A stretch of DNA of 64,000 nt, from NCBI RefSeq assembly GCF_040270295.1, contig NZ_JBELOE010000211.1. One strand, written 5' to 3'. Source of the stretch: Catenovulum sediminis (GTDB taxonomy: Bacteria > Pseudomonadota > Gammaproteobacteria > Enterobacterales > Alteromonadaceae). Under the pieces are notes generated by a model, which was given only the letters and a program-made list of their open reading frames with translations, was not told the DNA's origin and did not search any database. Shown here one piece after another: positions 25,611-35,383 of the stretch; position 1 is the stretch's first letter; each line of letters starts with the position of its first letter. Both the position numbers and the translations under genes were made by a program.

Positions 25611-27731
25611 ATGAGCATTAAAAAGCGCCCGGCACTTTTAAAGCAAATTTCAGCACTGACATTATCGGCCGTAATGGCTTTTTCGGTTCCAGCCAGTTAT
25701 GCAGCAGAATATTCGCCCAACTTTAAGGGCACGGATATCAATGAATTTATTAATATTGTCGGTAAAAACCTAAAACGTACGATAATTGTCGACCCTAATG
25801 TACGCGGCAAAATAAACGTACGTAGTTACGATTTATTAAATGAAGAGCAATACTTCCAGTTTTTCTTAAACGTCCTTGAGGTGTACGACTACGCAGTGGT
25901 CGAAATGTCGAACGGCGTTTTAAAAGTGATTCGTGATAAAGATGCGAAAACCTCTGCGATACCTGTAGTCGAAACACAGGAAGCAGGCGATGGCGATGCG
26001 ATGGTGACGCGCGTTGTTCAGGTTTACAACGTATCGGTAAAAGAGTTATCTCCATTGTTACGCCAGCTTAATGACCAAGCAGGTGGTGGTAACGTGGTTC
26101 ACTATGACCCATCCAATGTCATTATGCTGACCGGGCGTGCTGCGGTGGTAAACCGTTTGGCGGAAATTATTCGCCGTGTCGATCAAGCAGGTGATCAGGA
26201 TGTCGAAATAGTAAAACTGGAATTTGCGTCAGCCAGTGAAATGGTGCGAATTATCGATACACTCACCAAAAATTCAGCGAAAGACAGAACACCGGATAAC
26301 TTAATTCCAAAAGTTGTTGCGGATGATAGAACAAATAGCGTCATTGTTAGCGGTGAAGGAAAAGCCCGTCAGCGCACCATTGAAATGATAAAGCGCTTAG
26401 ACAGTGAATTAGAAACGAACGGCAATACCAAGGTTTATTACCTTAAATATGCCAAAGCGGAAGATTTAGTCAAAGTTTTACAAGGGGTCAGCTCCAGTAT
26501 CGCCGAAGAAAAAGGCGGTTCAAACAAAGCGAGTAGATCGCAGCAGCGAGACGTCAGTATCGACGCACATCCAGATAGTAATGCTTTAGTGATAACCGCA
26601 GAACCCGATATGATGCGCTCACTTGAAGCCGTTATCCGACAATTAGATATTCGTCGCGCGCAGGTGCAGGTTGAAGCCATTATCGTAGAAGTATTTGAAG
26701 GGGATGGGTTTAACTTAGGCGTGCAATGGATCAGTGACGAAGGTGGTATGGTGCAATTTGGCAACAATACACCGATTGGTGCATTAGCGGTTGGTGCCCA
26801 ACAAGCCCGAACTCGCTATGGTCAAGATGATATTACTTATCGCACAGATGGAGATGGCCAGCCTGTTTATGATCAAAATGGCGAGCGGGTGGTAGCAAGT
26901 ATTGTCGAGGGGGAAGAAATACTCGGTGATTACAGTACATTGGCCAGCTTATTGGGTGGTGTAAATGGGACCCTTGTCGGTGTCGTGAAAAATGGTTGGG
27001 GCGCTGTGTTAGAAGCGGTGACAACCGCAACCAATTCAAATATTCTGGCAACGCCCAGTCTAACCACCTTAGATAACCAAGAAGCTTCATTTATTGTGGG
27101 TCAGGAAGTTCCGACAATTACAGGCGCAACCGCATCAAGTACAAACTCTAATCCGTTCCAAACGGTTGAACGTAAAGAAGTGGGTATCAAGCTAAAAGTA
27201 ACTCCACAAATTAATGAAGGTGATGCCGTCATGCTCACCATAGAGCAAGAGGTATCAAGCGTTGCCGGTGCAACCGGAATTGATGTTAGTTTCAACAAAC
27301 GTGAAATTAAAACAACCGTAATGGCTGATGATGGTGGCACTATTGTTTTAGGTGGTTTGATTGATGAAGACATTCAAGAAAGTGTTTCTAAAGTACCTTT
27401 GTTAGGAGACATTCCAATTATTGGTAATTTGTTCAAATCAACCAGTAATACTAAACGCAAACGCAATTTAATGGTCTTTATCCGACCGACGATTATTCGT
27501 GACGGTTTAAGTCAAAATAAAGTGAGCCACAGAAAATATAACTTCATGCGCGCACAACAATTAAAGCGCCGTGCTGAAGGTAATTTCCTTTCTTACAGTG
27601 ATGATATTTCTGCTTTACCTAAGTGGGATGAAGCCATGGCGTTACCGCCTTCATTTGAAGAATATTTAATTGAAAAAGGCGCTTTAGATAAGTATTTACA
27701 ACAAGATAAAAATAAAGCGGCGGAAGAATAA
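25611..27731 (+). CDS. gspD: Type II secretion secretin GspD
   Basis: Outer-membrane channel of the type II system. Start set at ATG 25611 (GGAG upstream, then a clean signal peptide ending ASYAA); an ATG 11 codons earlier at 25578 is the alternative. 706 residues: N0 domain (FKGTDINEFINIVGKNL), three N1-N3 repeats, then the secretin domain with the VPLLGDIPIIGNLFKS signature near 600. A C-terminal tail (about 640-706) could be the pilotin-binding S-domain. Follows gspC by 2 bases or more. Confidence 0.96.
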   Translation: MSIKKRPALLKQISALTLSAVMAFSVPASYAAEYSPNFKGTDINEFINIVGKNLKRTIIVDPNVRGKINVRSYDLLNEEQYFQFFLNVLEVYDYAVVEMSNGVLKVIRDKDAKTSAIPVVETQEAGDGDAMVTRVVQVYNVSVKELSPLLRQLNDQAGGGNVVHYDPSNVIMLTGRAAVVNRLAEIIRRVDQAGDQDVEIVKLEFASASEMVRIIDTLTKNSAKDRTPDNLIPKVVADDRTNSVIVSGEGKARQRTIEMIKRLDSELETNGNTKVYYLKYAKAEDLVKVLQGVSSSIAEEKGGSNKASRSQQRDVSIDAHPDSNALVITAEPDMMRSLEAVIRQLDIRRAQVQVEAIIVEVFEGDGFNLGVQWISDEGGMVQFGNNTPIGALAVGAQQARTRYGQDDITYRTDGDGQPVYDQNGERVVASIVEGEEILGDYSTLASLLGGVNGTLVGVVKNGWGAVLEAVTTATNSNILATPSLTTLDNQEASFIVGQEVPTITGATASSTNSNPFQTVERKEVGIKLKVTPQINEGDAVMLTIEQEVSSVAGATGIDVSFNKREIKTTVMADDGGTIVLGGLIDEDIQESVSKVPLLGDIPIIGNLFKSTSNTKRKRNLMVFIRPTIIRDGLSQNKVSHRKYNFMRAQQLKRRAEGNFLSYSDDISALPKWDEAMALPPSFEEYLIEKGALDKYLQQDKNKAAEE

Positions 27732-29288
27732 GTGAGTATGAGCGAAATGGAACAAGCTGTTGTCTCTGATCCGGAGCTTGTTGAATCAACAAATGAGGAT
27801 GAAGAAGCATTATTGCCGATAGGTGCTTCACGTTTGCCATTTGGCTTTGCCAATCGTCATGGGATCTTGTTAGAAAAAGAAGATGAAAAGTGGTTTGCCA
27901 TTTGTCGGCATGATGTGAGCAGCCAGACTTTGTTAGAAGTGCGACGTTTTTTAAATCACCCGTTTACAATTGAGAGCGTTGACAACGATGCGTTTGAACT
28001 GCGCTTAACGACTGCGTATCAGCGTGATTCGTCGGAAGCGCGTCAATTAATGGAAGATATAGGCAACGAAGCCGATTTGTTTTCATTAGTCGATGAACTG
28101 CCGGAAACAGAAGATTTATTAGAAAACGAAGACGATGCGCCTATCATCAAATTAATCAATGCGATGTTAAGTGAAGCCATTAAAGAAGGCGCGTCAGATA
28201 TTCATATCGAAACGTTCGAAAAAGATCTAAAAGTACGTTTTCGGGTTGACGGTATATTGCGTGAAGTTTTAAAACCCAATCGTAAACTGGCATCTGTTTT
28301 AATTTCCCGTATTAAAGTAATGGCTAAATTAGACATTGCCGAAAAGCGAGTGCCGCAAGATGGTCGAATTTCACTTAAAATAGCGGGCCGCGCAGTTGAT
28401 GTGCGGGTCAGTACCATGCCATCGAGCCACGGTGAGCGTGCCGTACTGCGTTTATTAGACAAAAATAACGCACGCCTAAACTTAAAAGACTTAGGCATGA
28501 CCAAAGATAACCGAGATAAATTCAGTGATTTGATACACAAGCCGCACGGTATCATCTTGGTTACCGGCCCAACAGGCTCTGGTAAATCAACCACTTTGTA
28601 TGCTGGATTGTCGGAACTCAATTCAGATGACAGAAATATTTTAACGGTAGAAGACCCAATAGAATATGCTTTAGAAGGTATAGGACAAACGCAAGTTAAT
28701 ACCAAAGTTGATATGACATTTGCTCGGGGATTACGCGCAATTTTACGTCAAGATCCAGATGTTGTGATGGTCGGGGAAATTCGGGATTTAGAAACCGCAC
28801 ATATTGCAGTGCAAGCCAGTTTAACCGGTCACCTCGTGATGTCGACGCTACACACCAATACTGCAGCAGGTGCCATCACTCGACTGGAAGATATGGGGGT
28901 TGAGCCCTTCTTATTATCCTCATCATTACTCGGGGTTTTGGCACAAAGACTGGTGCGTACTTTGTGCCCGCATTGCAAACACCCGCATGCGCCAGATGCT
29001 CGAGAGTGTGAAATACTTGGGTTGGAAAATAGCCAAGGAACGACAATCTATCGTCCGTCCGGTTGCAGCGAGTGTAATGCGACCGGTTATAAAGGGCGTT
29101 CCGGGATACACGAATTACTGACTGTAACTGAAGAAATTCGTGAAATGATCCACAATGGTGACGGTGAACAAGCCATTGAAAAGCTGGTGCGTCAATCTAC
29201 GCCAAGTATCCGACAGGATGGTTGCAGTAAGGTATTAGCCGGTATTACCTCACTGGAAGAAGTTATTCGCGTAACCCGAGAGGATTAA
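27732..29288 (+). CDS. gspE: Type II secretion ATPase GspE
   Basis: Cytoplasmic ATPase that powers pseudopilus assembly. 518 residues from GTG 27732 (GGAAGA upstream). Walker A GPTGSGKST at 279-287, Walker B region VVMVGEIRD near 344-352, and a four-cysteine zinc motif (Cys412, 415, 445, 448) typical of GspE. The gene begins right after the gspD stop. Confidence 0.97.
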   Translation: MSMSEMEQAVVSDPELVESTNEDEEALLPIGASRLPFGFANRHGILLEKEDEKWFAICRHDVSSQTLLEVRRFLNHPFTIESVDNDAFELRLTTAYQRDSSEARQLMEDIGNEADLFSLVDELPETEDLLENEDDAPIIKLINAMLSEAIKEGASDIHIETFEKDLKVRFRVDGILREVLKPNRKLASVLISRIKVMAKLDIAEKRVPQDGRISLKIAGRAVDVRVSTMPSSHGERAVLRLLDKNNARLNLKDLGMTKDNRDKFSDLIHKPHGIILVTGPTGSGKSTTLYAGLSELNSDDRNILTVEDPIEYALEGIGQTQVNTKVDMTFARGLRAILRQDPDVVMVGEIRDLETAHIAVQASLTGHLVMSTLHTNTAAGAITRLEDMGVEPFLLSSSLLGVLAQRLVRTLCPHCKHPHAPDARECEILGLENSQGTTIYRPSGCSECNATGYKGRSGIHELLTVTEEIREMIHNGDGEQAIEKLVRQSTPSIRQDGCSKVLAGITSLEEVIRVTRED

Positions 29289-29293
29289 TCTAA

Positions 29294-30520
29294 ATGGCAG
29301 CGTTTGAATACAAAGCCTTAGATAATAAAGGGCGGAACAAAAAAGGTGTCATCGAAGCCGATACAGCCAGAGCAGCTAGACAAGCATTACGTGAAAAAGG
29401 CTTGATACCGGTCGATGTACAAACAGCCAGTTCACAAGAAAAACAATCAGCATCGGGTAAACAAGAATTTTTTTCGTTGCAGGGGAAAATATCAGCTTCT
29501 GATTTAGCCTTGTTAACCCGTCAATTATCGACCTTAGTCGCTTCTGGTTTACCGATTGAAGAAGCCTTGTTGGCAGTCGCTCAACAAACCGAAAAACCGC
29601 GCATAGAACGTATGGTGATGGCGGTTCGTTCTAAAGTAACAGAAGGGTATAATTTGGCCGATAGCATGGCCGAATATCCGCATATATTCGACAACCTGTT
29701 TTGTGCCATGGTGGCTGCCGGTGAGAAGTCTGGACATTTAGATACGGTGTTAGAGCGTTTGGCGGATTACACAGAGCAGCGTCAAGTCACTAAGTCAAAA
29801 ATTCAGCAAGCGTCTATTTACCCAATTATGTTGATGGTTGTGGCATTTTCAGTGGTGTACTTCTTGCTAACGTCAGTCGTGCCAAAAATCGTTGCGCAAT
29901 TTGACCGTCTAGGCGGCGAGTTGCCAGCGAGTACCCGGTTTATGATAACCGTCAGTGATTTTTTAAGTGCTTATGGGTTATCAGTCATTGTATTTATTAT
30001 GCTATCGGCTGTCATTTTTCAGCGCGCCATTCAAAAGCCCAAAATTCGATTTAAATATCATGCTTTATTGTTGCGGATGCCAATGATAGGTAAAGTTGCG
30101 CGCGGTTTAAACACAGCTCGTTTTGCGCGGACACTCAGTATTCTAACGGCCAGTGCTGTACCTTTGTTAGAGAGCATGAAAATATCAGCGGAAGTTTTAT
30201 CGAATGATATGATAAAACATTCGATACATGATGCTCGGCTAAGAGTTAGAGAGGGGAGTAGTTTGCGCGCCTCTTTAGAGCAAACAAAGTTGTTTCCACC
30301 CATGATGCTACATATGATAGCCAGTGGTGAAAAAAGTGGTGAGTTAGAAAGCATGTTGTCACGGGCAGCCGACAACCAAGACAGAGAGTTTGAATCTTTG
30401 GTGAATATTACACTCAGTGTAATTGGCCCAGCGATGGTGCTAAGTATGGCGGCTGTCGTCTTTTTTATCGTTATTTCAATATTACAGCCAATAATGGCAT
30501 TAAATTCAATGGTAGGTTAA
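29294..30520 (+). CDS. gspF: Type II secretion platform protein GspF
   Basis: Inner-membrane platform protein, 408 residues. Two GspF repeats (about 75-195 and 275-400), each with TRQLSTLVASGLPIEEAL-like or TARFARTLSILTASAVPLLES-like helices, and three membrane helices near 172-194, 222-242 and 375-400. Five bases after gspE. Confidence 0.96.
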   Translation: MAAFEYKALDNKGRNKKGVIEADTARAARQALREKGLIPVDVQTASSQEKQSASGKQEFFSLQGKISASDLALLTRQLSTLVASGLPIEEALLAVAQQTEKPRIERMVMAVRSKVTEGYNLADSMAEYPHIFDNLFCAMVAAGEKSGHLDTVLERLADYTEQRQVTKSKIQQASIYPIMLMVVAFSVVYFLLTSVVPKIVAQFDRLGGELPASTRFMITVSDFLSAYGLSVIVFIMLSAVIFQRAIQKPKIRFKYHALLLRMPMIGKVARGLNTARFARTLSILTASAVPLLESMKISAEVLSNDMIKHSIHDARLRVREGSSLRASLEQTKLFPPMMLHMIASGEKSGELESMLSRAADNQDREFESLVNITLSVIGPAMVLSMAAVVFFIVISILQPIMALNSMVG

Positions 30521-30522
30521 TC

Positions 30523-30957
30523 ATGAATAGTAAACATCAACAACGCGGTTTTACCATTTTAGAAATTATGGTTGTGTTGGTTATCATAGGTATTTTAGCC
30601 GGCATGATCGCACCAAACTTTATCGGTGAAAGTGACAAAGCTAAAGTTAAAAAAGCAGCAACAGATATTGTGACTTTAGAGCAAGCATTAGATATGTATA
30701 AGTTAAACAATCATACATACCCTACAACAGAACAAGGTTTAGACGCCTTAGTCAATGAGCCGACCATTGACCCTGCACCACGCAACTACCCAGACGGCGG
30801 ATATATCCGTCGCTTACCAGAAGATCCGTGGGGCAATGAATATCAACTGATGAGTCCAGGTGAATATGGCAAAATCGATGTTTTTTCAGTTGGACCCGAT
30901 GGTCAGGCCGATACGGAAGACGACATCGGGAACTGGAACGTGAACGATTTCCTATAA
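30523..30957 (+). CDS. gspG: Major pseudopilin GspG
   Basis: 144 residues. The prepilin cleavage site G9-FTILE with Glu5 of the mature chain is present, then the hydrophobic helix. The calcium-binding C-terminal region (FSVGPDGQADTEDDIGNW) is characteristic of GspG. The pseudopilus main subunit; it needs a prepilin peptidase (gspO/pilD), which is not in this window. Confidence 0.97.
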   Translation: MNSKHQQRGFTILEIMVVLVIIGILAGMIAPNFIGESDKAKVKKAATDIVTLEQALDMYKLNNHTYPTTEQGLDALVNEPTIDPAPRNYPDGGYIRRLPEDPWGNEYQLMSPGEYGKIDVFSVGPDGQADTEDDIGNWNVNDFL

Positions 30958-30961
30958 TCGT

Positions 30962-31567
30962 ATGAGGTCTCAGTACACACTAAATAAGCGTAAACAAACC
31001 GGCTTCACTTTATTAGAGGTGATGCTGGTTATGGTACTTATGGCTGTGATACTGAGTAGTGTCAGTTTGTCTTTTGATATTCGTAGTGATTATGACAAAA
31101 CAAAAGATGAAGCAAAGCGATTTCAGGCCGCTTTTCAACTGGCAGCCGATTTTGGTTTATTGAATAATTTACAACTGGGTTTGCTGGTCGAAAAAACAAG
31201 CTATCAGTTTTTAGTCTTTAATGGGGAGCAGTGGCAAGCAATTGAAGAAGACAAGGTGTTTTCCACTTATGAACTGCCTGAGTATTTTGAGTTAACTTTA
31301 ACACAAGGCGAAATGGCTTGGTTAGACGATTATCAAGAAGAAGAAGGACTTTTTAATCAAGCTGATGAAGAGGACGAAGACGATAAAAAGAAAAAATTGA
31401 TTCCTCAGGTGTATCTATTCTCAAGCGGTGAGATTACGCCATTTTCGTTGCAAATCAGTTACGAAGTTCCTTTTTCAGGTGAAGACAATATTATTTTTGA
31501 GGTCACCGGTGAAGATACTACGCCACTAAAAGTGGTCGATCCAAGAGCCCCAGATGAAACGATTTAA
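30962..31567 (+). CDS. gspH: Minor pseudopilin GspH
   Basis: 201 residues with the prepilin motif TG-FTLLEVML near residues 14-22 and the hydrophobic helix after it. A very acidic segment (QADEEDEDDKKKK, about 137-149) is inserted in the globular part. It overlaps gspI by 14 bases. Confidence 0.92.
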   Translation: MRSQYTLNKRKQTGFTLLEVMLVMVLMAVILSSVSLSFDIRSDYDKTKDEAKRFQAAFQLAADFGLLNNLQLGLLVEKTSYQFLVFNGEQWQAIEEDKVFSTYELPEYFELTLTQGEMAWLDDYQEEEGLFNQADEEDEDDKKKKLIPQVYLFSSGEITPFSLQISYEVPFSGEDNIIFEVTGEDTTPLKVVDPRAPDETI

Positions 31568-31943
31568 ATCAATAAACAGGCAAATTTCAGGTTTTACAAT
31601 TCTGGAAGTGATTGTCGCAATGGCAATACTAGCAACAGCTGGGGTCGCTGTCGTGCAATCTGCCTCTGTACACATCAATAATCAAACTCGATTGCAGCAA
31701 CATATGTTTGCTGGTTGGGTTGCTTCAAATCGTCTAAATGAATTATTGATAGAAAAAAAATGGCCTGTAGAAAAAGGCAAAAAAGGTGAAATGGAGTTGG
31801 CCGGGCAAGAGTGGTTTTGGCAACAAAAAGTGTTAAAAACAGCATTTGGTGAAGATTTGGTTGCGGTAAAAATTGAAGTGTTTAGCGACGCTAATTATGA
31901 AAACTACATCACCGAACAAATAACCTATTTGAGTAAACCCTGA
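31554..31943 (+). CDS. gspI: Minor pseudopilin GspI
   Basis: 129 residues; prepilin motif SG-FTILEVIVAMAIL near the N-terminus, and the GspI-type segment HMFAGWVASNRLNELL near 56-71. Overlaps gspH at its start and gspJ by one base at its end, indicating coupled translation. Confidence 0.94.
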   Translation: MKRFKSINRQISGFTILEVIVAMAILATAGVAVVQSASVHINNQTRLQQHMFAGWVASNRLNELLIEKKWPVEKGKKGEMELAGQEWFWQQKVLKTAFGEDLVAVKIEVFSDANYENYITEQITYLSKP

Positions 31944-32569
31944 TGATTAATTTGGTTAAGCGCAATAGCGGTTTTACTCTGATTGAAATGCTACTGGCCG
32001 TTACCATTTTCGCTTTACTTGGTGTAGCTGGTTTTAGCATTTTGTCTAATACCGTAAAAAGTAACGATATTTCTTTGGCCCATGGGGAAAAAGTGGCAGG
32101 CTTGCAACGTGCAATGATAGTAATTGAACGAGATTTGATGCAATTAGCGCAGCGTACTGTGCGCGTTCAGGGCGAGCAAAAACCACAACCTTTTTATTTA
32201 TCACATGGTGAATTTATTTTAGACAGTGAATCTCAAGTTTTGGCATTTCGCCGTGTTGGATGGACAAACCCTTTAAATATATTGCCTCGTAGTGAAGTGC
32301 AATCAGTTGCTTATCGCATAGTTGATGAAAATCTAGAACGCTTACAGTTTACCTTTCCAGATCCAGTACAAGGCACAGAGCCAAAAGTGCGCGTGTTGCT
32401 AGAAGGGGTCGAGCAGATTGAATTTGAATTTTACAATACGAGTGAAAAAAAGTGGCTGGATAAATGGACAGAGCAAGGCTTACCTGATGGTATTTCCATA
32501 CTCTTGAAAACCAAAGAGTATGGTGAAATAAAACGTATATTTTCTGTGTCGGCTCAGGTGCAATCGTGA
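31943..32569 (+). CDS. gspJ: Minor pseudopilin GspJ
   Basis: 208 residues; prepilin motif SG-FTLIEMLLAVTIFALL, then the GspJ pattern QRAMIVIERDLMQLAQR near 53-69. Part of the pseudopilus tip complex with GspI and GspK. Overlaps gspK by 4 bases. Confidence 0.94.
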   Translation: MINLVKRNSGFTLIEMLLAVTIFALLGVAGFSILSNTVKSNDISLAHGEKVAGLQRAMIVIERDLMQLAQRTVRVQGEQKPQPFYLSHGEFILDSESQVLAFRRVGWTNPLNILPRSEVQSVAYRIVDENLERLQFTFPDPVQGTEPKVRVLLEGVEQIEFEFYNTSEKKWLDKWTEQGLPDGISILLKTKEYGEIKRIFSVSAQVQS

Positions 32570-33660
32570 AAAAAGTGAAAGGTGTAGCTTTAATCACAGT
32601 GTTGTTAATTGTCGCTTTGGTAACGATTATCGCTGCAGAAATGGCTGTGCGATTGCAAATGCAAATAAAGCGTGTGGATAATATTGGCGCAAACCAACAA
32701 GCTTATTGGTTTGCGATAGGCGGCGAGTCACTGGCTCGCTTGGCATTAACTGAAGCTTACCAAGAAAATAGTGGGCGTTTAGATTTAAGCCAACCTTGGG
32801 CTGTAGAGGAGATGACTTATCCGCTCGAAAACGGAGCATCTCTAACAGGCTCAATTAAGGATTTAAGATCCTGTTATAACATTAATGCAGTAACAAAGGT
32901 TGCCGCTAGACAAAATCAACAAACAAGCGACGGGCAAAATAACAACCAGAATAGCTCGAGCAACCGCACTAACAACAACGCAGACAACAATAATTCAAAT
33001 AGCAATAATTCAAATAACAATGTGCTCGATCCTAAATCAGAAGAGCAATTTCAACATTTACTTGAACTTGCAGGGATAGACAATTATGAAGCTGAAGCAA
33101 TCAGAGACAGCGTCGCCGATTGGTTAGATGAAGATATGCAAACCCGCAGTTACGGCGCAGAAGATTACATCTATGAAGCGAAAGAATTTGCCTATTTACC
33201 GGCCAACAGCTGGTTTGTCGATAAATCAGAATTAAAATTGATACAGGGCTTTGATACCGTACCGGAAGGGGCGCAAAATCTAGATAAAATTTTGCCGCAC
33301 ATTTGTGTCATACCCAATGTTAACGATAGCATCGTGAATGTGAATACCATTCAAGAAGATAATGCTGTTGTACTGTCTGCCTTATTTAATAATAAACTGA
33401 CCGTTGAAAATGCTAAAAGAGTCATTGAAGCACGCCCGGATGATGGCTTTAAAGATATTGAAGAGTTTTGGGCACTGCCTGAAATCAAGGCGGTTGGGAA
33501 TGTTTCTAATCATTTAAAAAGTCAGTTTGATGTAACCAGCGAGTATTTTCTTTTACAAACAAAAACCGAATATAATCAGAGCTGGATTAATTTAACATCA
33601 CTCATTGCACTAGATGCGCAGGGTAAATTTTCAGTGATTGCCCGCAAAATTGGAGTTTAA
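32566..33660 (+). CDS. gspK: Minor pseudopilin GspK
   Basis: 364 residues from GTG. The mature N-terminus (KG-VALITVLLIVAL) lacks the Glu5 of other pseudopilins, as is normal for GspK. The large helical domain (VADWLDEDMQTRS near 185; VNVNTIQEDNAVVLSALF) follows. Between residues about 105 and 148 there is a low-complexity stretch of Asn, Ser and Gln, coded by AAC/AAT/AGC runs. The frame stays open, so it is an in-frame expansion in a surface loop. Confidence 0.94.
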   Translation: MKKVKGVALITVLLIVALVTIIAAEMAVRLQMQIKRVDNIGANQQAYWFAIGGESLARLALTEAYQENSGRLDLSQPWAVEEMTYPLENGASLTGSIKDLRSCYNINAVTKVAARQNQQTSDGQNNNQNSSSNRTNNNADNNNSNSNNSNNNVLDPKSEEQFQHLLELAGIDNYEAEAIRDSVADWLDEDMQTRSYGAEDYIYEAKEFAYLPANSWFVDKSELKLIQGFDTVPEGAQNLDKILPHICVIPNVNDSIVNVNTIQEDNAVVLSALFNNKLTVENAKRVIEARPDDGFKDIEEFWALPEIKAVGNVSNHLKSQFDVTSEYFLLQTKTEYNQSWINLTSLIALDAQGKFSVIARKIGV

Positions 33661-33662
33661 TT

Positions 33663-34916
33663 GTGTCTGAACAGTTATTAATTAGATTGGCCAGTCAGGC
33701 TGAGCAAGCAATTCATTGGATGCTTTGGTCAGATAGTGAGCAAGAAATAATCGCTTCCGGCGCGCTTGCTCACGCCGATGATTTGGCCAGCTTGCAGGAA
33801 AGAGTGAACGTTCGTAATGCCGTCGCTGTGGTGCCCAGTGCAGACATTAGTTTGCGCAAAGTAGAAACACCTGCGCGCCCCAGCCGACAGTTTATTCAAG
33901 CGTTGCCCTACATGCTAGAAGAAGATTTAGCCAGTGATGTTGACGAACTATTTTTTGCGCCGGGTAGCCGTAGCCAAAAAGCCGAGCTTCATTACATGCA
34001 AGTTGCCGCCGTAAGCCAGCAAAAAATGCAAAACTGGCTAGCTTGGCTGGAGCAAGCGGGTATTAAATGTCAAAAAATATTGCCTGACTGTTTGTTATTA
34101 CCCTATCAGGAAAACAGCATAAGCGTGCTGCAGGTTGGGGATGATTGGCTGATCCGTCATGCTGAATTTGATGGGGTAAGCTGTCAAACAGAAGAGTTAG
34201 AATTTTGGTTAACGCTGTTAGCAAAAGAATGTGCCAACAGTCGTTCGGCAAATACAGAAGAAAGCGCAGAGATTTCAATTGTGCACTACTCGCCATTGCC
34301 AGAAAACATCAACCTGCAGCCTTATACTTGTCAAGCCGGTGATTACTTACCGCCATTACAAATATTAATCGCTGAATTAAATAAACAAACTTTTAATTTA
34401 CGACAAGGGCAATTCCAGTTTAAAAAAGATAGCTCTCAGTTCGTAAAAATTTGGCGCAACGCAGCAATTATTGCGGCCGTGGCGTTAAGCGTCAATATAG
34501 CCAATAAAGCGGTGACAGTATATCAGTTGCAAGCACAGGCGGATGCCTTGGATGCACAAATAAAACAAGCTTATGTCTCTGTTTTTCCAAATGGCAGAAA
34601 CTTGTCATCTACCATGATCCAAAAACAACTGAAGAGTAAATTAAAAACAAGTGGTGGTAGCAGTGATCAAATTTCATTTTTGGCTTTGATTGAAGCCAGT
34701 GCCGTTGCATTTTCACAGGTACCTGATTTAAAACCCGAAAATATTCGCTTTGATATTAAACGAGGGGAGATTCGATTAAATGCCAGTGCTTCAAACTTCC
34801 AAAGTTTTGAAAAGTTCCGAGCTGCTGCCGAGCAAAATCAATTGCAAGTAGAGCAGGGTTCTCTCAATAATCAAGGCTCTCAAGTGGTTGGCGCAATTAG
34901 TATCCGGAGTGTGTAA
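33663..34916 (+). CDS. gspL: Type II secretion protein GspL
   Basis: 417 residues from GTG. The cytoplasmic actin-like domain (about 1-245) recruits GspE. A membrane helix (IWRNAAIIAAVALSVNIANK, about 264-283) and a periplasmic ferredoxin-like domain (QISFLALIEASAVAFSQVPDLKPENIRFD) follow. Starts 2 bases after gspK and overlaps gspM by one base. Confidence 0.94.
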   Translation: MSEQLLIRLASQAEQAIHWMLWSDSEQEIIASGALAHADDLASLQERVNVRNAVAVVPSADISLRKVETPARPSRQFIQALPYMLEEDLASDVDELFFAPGSRSQKAELHYMQVAAVSQQKMQNWLAWLEQAGIKCQKILPDCLLLPYQENSISVLQVGDDWLIRHAEFDGVSCQTEELEFWLTLLAKECANSRSANTEESAEISIVHYSPLPENINLQPYTCQAGDYLPPLQILIAELNKQTFNLRQGQFQFKKDSSQFVKIWRNAAIIAAVALSVNIANKAVTVYQLQAQADALDAQIKQAYVSVFPNGRNLSSTMIQKQLKSKLKTSGGSSDQISFLALIEASAVAFSQVPDLKPENIRFDIKRGEIRLNASASNFQSFEKFRAAAEQNQLQVEQGSLNNQGSQVVGAISIRSV

Positions 34917-35383
34917 TGAAACAGTGGTTTGAAAGTTTAAGCAGCCGTGAGCGTCAGCTGGTTTTAGGCGGCGGTATTGTGCTAATTATTGGTTTATTTT
35001 TTCAATTGATTTGGGGGCCGTTAAATACGGCCTTGGATAAAGCAGAGCTGGATGTCAAAAATAAACAAACCGCTCTTTTGTGGGTCAGTGAAAAAACGGC
35101 AGAACTTAAACAACGACAATCGGGCAATAGTAAAGTAACTTCCGGCTCATTAAACCAAATTGTCAATGCCGCAGCACGGCGGGCCGATATATCCTTAGCT
35201 CGGATGCAACCGCAAGGCGAATCCTTACAGGTTCAAATTGATGAAGTTGAATTTAACGCATTGGTTCGTTGGTTGGCTGACTTAACCCAAAATAAAGGTT
35301 TGCGCATTGAATCTTTAGACATATCCGCAGCAGATAAGCCGGGCGCAGTTAGAGTACGAAGATTACAGGTGAGTAAACAATGA
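34916..35383 (+). CDS. gspM: Type II secretion protein GspM
   Basis: 155 residues: SSRERQLVLGGGIVLIIGLFF gives the N-terminal membrane helix (about 17-35), followed by a periplasmic domain partnering GspL. Overlaps gspL and gspN (4 bases) as usual for this operon. Confidence 0.94.
   Translation: MKQWFESLSSRERQLVLGGGIVLIIGLFFQLIWGPLNTALDKAELDVKNKQTALLWVSEKTAELKQRQSGNSKVTSGSLNQIVNAAARRADISLARMQPQGESLQVQIDEVEFNALVRWLADLTQNKGLRIESLDISAADKPGAVRVRRLQVSKQ

Noticed and set aside
32878..33015. Low-complexity part of gspK as a frameshift or sequencing artefact
   Set aside because: The frame is unbroken and conserved GspK segments follow in the same frame.
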